Source: Actinostola sp. cb2023
Lineage: Eukaryota; Cnidaria; Anthozoa; Actiniaria; Actinostolidae
Assembly: GCA_033675265.1 (NCBI GenBank)
Contig: JAUJYZ010000097.1
Span: 35,001 to 99,000, forward strand
DNA: 64,000 bases
Reading direction: 5' to 3'
Below are positions 61,375 to 64,000 of the stretch, piece by piece. Made by a program: the position numbers and the translations under genes. How positions within the stretch are numbered: position 1 is the stretch's first letter; each line of letters begins with the position of its first letter. The notes beneath the pieces were generated by a model, which was given only the letters and a program-made list of their open reading frames with translations, searched no databases and was not told the DNA's origin.

Positions 61375-64000
61375 ATGTCTATCTTTGAAAGCTCCACAAA
61401 AACTTCCTATGTTGACAGTATTGATTGGAAGCTCTGTGTTCTTTGTCAACAACCTACACATGAACCATTGCAGTGCCCTGCAAAATCCAAAAGGACTGAT
61501 GTACATGTAGGTGCAGGTTACAAATCATTGGCTCTGAGCATAACCTCATTCAAAGAACTAGAGGAATTTCCTCTTAATTTGGACCCTTCCAAACTCGATG
61601 ACGGCTCAGGTATTGAAAACGCTTTAACAGTAAATCAGGCGTCATGGCACAAGTCATGTAGAAATAAATTCAATAACACGGAGCATAAACGCACTCAAAA
61701 AAGAAAAAGAAAAGAGAATGAACCAACACACAGTCCATTGAAAACACGAAGATCAAGTTCATTCACGAAAACCACAGAAGACAGGTGCTTTTTTTGTGAC
61801 AAGGTCGAACACAGAGAAACACTCCATGCAGCGTCTACTTTCGACATTGATAGAAAAGTTAGGAGATGTGCAATGGAACTTCAAGACCGCAGTCTATTAA
61901 CAAAACTCGCTGCTGGAGACATGGTGGCTATTGAAGCCCAATATCACTTAAATTGTCTAGTGTCCTTATATAACCGCGCCAGGCAAATCAATTCGTCCAC
62001 AGCTGAAGACACCAGTGAAATCAGTCTACAAGGAATAGCGTTCGCTGAGATAGTATCTTTTATTGATGAATTTCTAGAAGCGCAACATGCGAGTGTCCCT
62101 GTGCTCAAACTAGCAGATCTAGCAAAAATGTATTCGCTAACACTAGAAGAACTTGGGATTGAAACAGCAAGCAGAGTGAACACTACAAGACTCAAGGAAA
62201 GAATTCTGTCAGCATTCCCAGAAATGTCAGCTCATGCTCAAGGTCGAGATGTACTGTTGATCTCAAATCGTGATGTCGGAGACGCAATTAGAAAAGCACA
62301 CAACCAAGATACAGATGATGAAGCAATGCATCTGGCTAAAGCAGCAAAGATAGTGCGGAGAGATATCTTCAAACAGCGTCAGTCTTTCAACGGAACATTT
62401 ACTCCTGGCTGTCAAGATACCTGCATTCCACCTTCACTGAAGACTCTTGTAAATATGATCTTGAGAGGTCCAAGTTCCGAAAAACACGCCTCTAGAAAAA
62501 GAAATCCAAACCAAGCCTGTCGCTCTATATCACAGCTGTTATTATTCAACACCACGGTGCGTGATACGAAAGAGTCATCTGTTTCACGTCATAACAGAGA
62601 AAGAGAATGCCCACTTCCCATTTATGTAGGATTAAAGATCCATGGGTTGACAAGGGCACGGAATCTAATCGATGCACTATTTGATTTGGGACTGTGCATT
62701 TCTTATGACAGAGTCCTTAATATATCCACTGACGTAGCCAACAGTGTATGTGCACGTTTCGAAAGAGATGGTGTTGTTTGTCCTCCTAAACTTCGAAGTG
62801 GCCTATTTACTACAGCTGCCGTCGATAATATCGACCACAACCCCAGTTCCACAACTGCACGCGATTCATTCCATGGCACAGCCATCTCTCTGGCTCAACA
62901 CCCAACCGCTGATGTTCCTGGAACAACTCGTGGAATAAATGTTATCGACGGAACTCCCCAAGCCCAGAGGAAAATCACACCGCTACCATCACAGTACACA
63001 GATGTACAACCAACGATTCTAAGAAACAAAGAAATATATGCACCGCCATTGGTTACTCAGATGAAAACCATTCATAACACCCCTCATTATGGCTACGATA
63101 AAGAAATACATTGGCTGGGTAATGTTGATGCACTCCTTGGAAAAGAGAGCCTTGATGCAGACGATTTCATTTCGTGGGCTGCTTTCCATGCCTCCAACGT
63201 ACAGCCCTCTCTTCACGAGCCTGCCATTATTTCTTTGATGCCTATGTTTCTTGAAAATGCACACACTGCTCCAATGATACTGCACTCTATGAATGTCATT
63301 CAGTCTGCAGTGCAGCACGTCAATCCTGGACAAGTCCCAGTTATAGCCATGGATCAGCCACTTTATGCCCTTGCAAAACAAATTCAATGGAACTGGCCAC
63401 AAACACATGGAGAAAATAATTTTGTGATCATGTTTGGTGGCCTACATATTGAAATGGCAGCGTTTAGAGCACTTGGAAAGTGGATCGACAAAAGTGGATG
63501 GACAACTGTCCTTTCCAATGCTGGTGTTGCGACTCCTGGTGTGGTAGACTCTTTTATTTCAGCATCTCATATCACAAGAACAAGACGAGCCCATCAAATA
63601 ACTTCAGCATGCCTCCACATCCTCCAATGCCGTGCTTACACAAGATATCTTGAGGAAGCAGTTGATGACGAAATTCCTGTACCGTTTACAGAATGGAAAG
63701 ATAACATGTCAGAAAAGTACCCACAATTCTTGTATTGGTCTAGAGTGATGGAACTACAACTCTGTTGCTTCCAACTCGTAAGAGCGTTTCGACAAGCTGA
63801 CTTTCATTTGTATGTTGAGTCTCTGCTCAAGATAATACCGTGGATGTTTGCTCTAGACCACACTAACTATGCCAGGTGGCTTCCAGTGCATATCCGTGAC
63901 ATGCAGGAATTAGAAGTAAAGCATCCAGAAGTGTTTCAACAGTTTACCAATGGATCATTTGCCGTTCACAAAACAAAACGAGCATTTTCCGCAATAGCGC
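61375..64000 (+). CDS. Large uncharacterised protein, probably transposon-derived, truncated by window edge
   Basis: Open from an ATG at 61375 through the last base: 875 codons, no stop. An acceptor (tttatgtttaaag) lies 3 bp upstream of ATG. N-terminus: Cys/His-rich finger-like segment (LCVLCQQPTHEPLQCP, WHKSCRNKF), a basic stretch (KRTQKRKRKEN), then a second (RCFFCDKVEHRETLHA). Middle: charged and helical. C-terminal half: AAVDNIDHNPSSTT, VPVIAMDQPLYALAKQIQW, FVIMFGGLHIEMAAFRALG, then SASHITRTRRAHQIT, PWMFALDHTNYARWLPVHIR. These conserved blocks are familiar from large uncharacterised proteins that occur in many copies in cnidarian, mollusc and fish genomes. The Asp, Asp, Glu in the first three blocks could form an RNase-H-like catalytic triad; that is inference. 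Transposon class not determined. Confidence 0.78.
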   Translation, partial: MSIFESSTKTSYVDSIDWKLCVLCQQPTHEPLQCPAKSKRTDVHVGAGYKSLALSITSFKELEEFPLNLDPSKLDDGSGIENALTVNQASWHKSCRNKFNNTEHKRTQKRKRKENEPTHSPLKTRRSSSFTKTTEDRCFFCDKVEHRETLHAASTFDIDRKVRRCAMELQDRSLLTKLAAGDMVAIEAQYHLNCLVSLYNRARQINSSTAEDTSEISLQGIAFAEIVSFIDEFLEAQHASVPVLKLADLAKMYSLTLEELGIETASRVNTTRLKERILSAFPEMSAHAQGRDVLLISNRDVGDAIRKAHNQDTDDEAMHLAKAAKIVRRDIFKQRQSFNGTFTPGCQDTCIPPSLKTLVNMILRGPSSEKHASRKRNPNQACRSISQLLLFNTTVRDTKESSVSRHNRERECPLPIYVGLKIHGLTRARNLIDALFDLGLCISYDRVLNISTDVANSVCARFERDGVVCPPKLRSGLFTTAAVDNIDHNPSSTTARDSFHGTAISLAQHPTADVPGTTRGINVIDGTPQAQRKITPLPSQYTDVQPTILRNKEIYAPPLVTQMKTIHNTPHYGYDKEIHWLGNVDALLGKESLDADDFISWAAFHASNVQPSLHEPAIISLMPMFLENAHTAPMILHSMNVIQSAVQHVNPGQVPVIAMDQPLYALAKQIQWNWPQTHGENNFVIMFGGLHIEMAAFRALGKWIDKSGWTTVLSNAGVATPGVVDSFISASHITRTRRAHQITSACLHILQCRAYTRYLEEAVDDEIPVPFTEWKDNMSEKYPQFLYWSRVMELQLCCFQLVRAFRQADFHLYVESLLKIIPWMFALDHTNYARWLPVHIRDMQELEVKHPEVFQQFTNGSFAVHKTKRAFSAIA

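Overview
The window is eukaryotic and metazoan. It has GT-AG introns with consistent phases, animal gene families (Cys-loop receptor, DM-domain factor, class C GPCR fragment, THAP domain) and a very high load of DNA transposons, MITEs and minisatellites. Repeat style and gene mix suggest a cnidarian, probably an anthozoan, but that is inference. Host genes are few and about two thirds of the sequence is mobile or repetitive DNA.

Layout. 0-5.4 kb: 3' end of a nicotinic-type receptor gene, followed by a recent tandem copy of its last exon with a one-base frameshift. 5.4-9.4 kb: MITEs. 9.4-13.7 kb: a 52-bp satellite whose monomer and terminal motif match small TIR elements at 0.4 and 23.3 kb. 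14.2-20.8 kb (minus): an eight-coding-exon gene for a 541-aa protein with a two-lobed glutamate-receptor-like ligand domain wrapped around a K+-channel pore (TVGYGD), a GluR0-like ligand-gated K+ channel; a likely 5' UTR exon and promoter lie near 24.9 kb. 25.9-29.7 kb: a 90-bp array, an intact DD34E transposase ORF, and a divergent DMRT-like gene. 33-34.2 kb: a broken class C GPCR exon next to a 63-bp array that repeats its splice donor.

35,503-49,360: a nearly intact 13.9-kb CMC/EnSpm (CACTA-like) transposon with TIRs, a GAA target duplication, subterminal CGTAAAG repeats, a three-exon transposase (974 aa) and a divergent five-exon accessory gene (329 aa). Smaller elements are nested in its introns and flanks. 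50,202-57,437: a 7.2-kb TA-flanked Tc1/mariner/IS630-type element with two converging spliced genes, a 499-aa protein with a C-terminal SAM-like domain and a frameshifted DD34E transposase, both driven from inverted copies of one TATA promoter. 57.7-64 kb: a 53-bp array, a THAP-domain exon, a long (ATCT)n tract and a large coding exon running off the right edge that looks transposon-derived.

The most notable items are the GluR0-like channel, the SAM-gene-carrying DD34E transposon, and two MITE families whose cores have expanded into tandem arrays. All gene models were made by hand from splice signals and reading frame; none has transcript support here.
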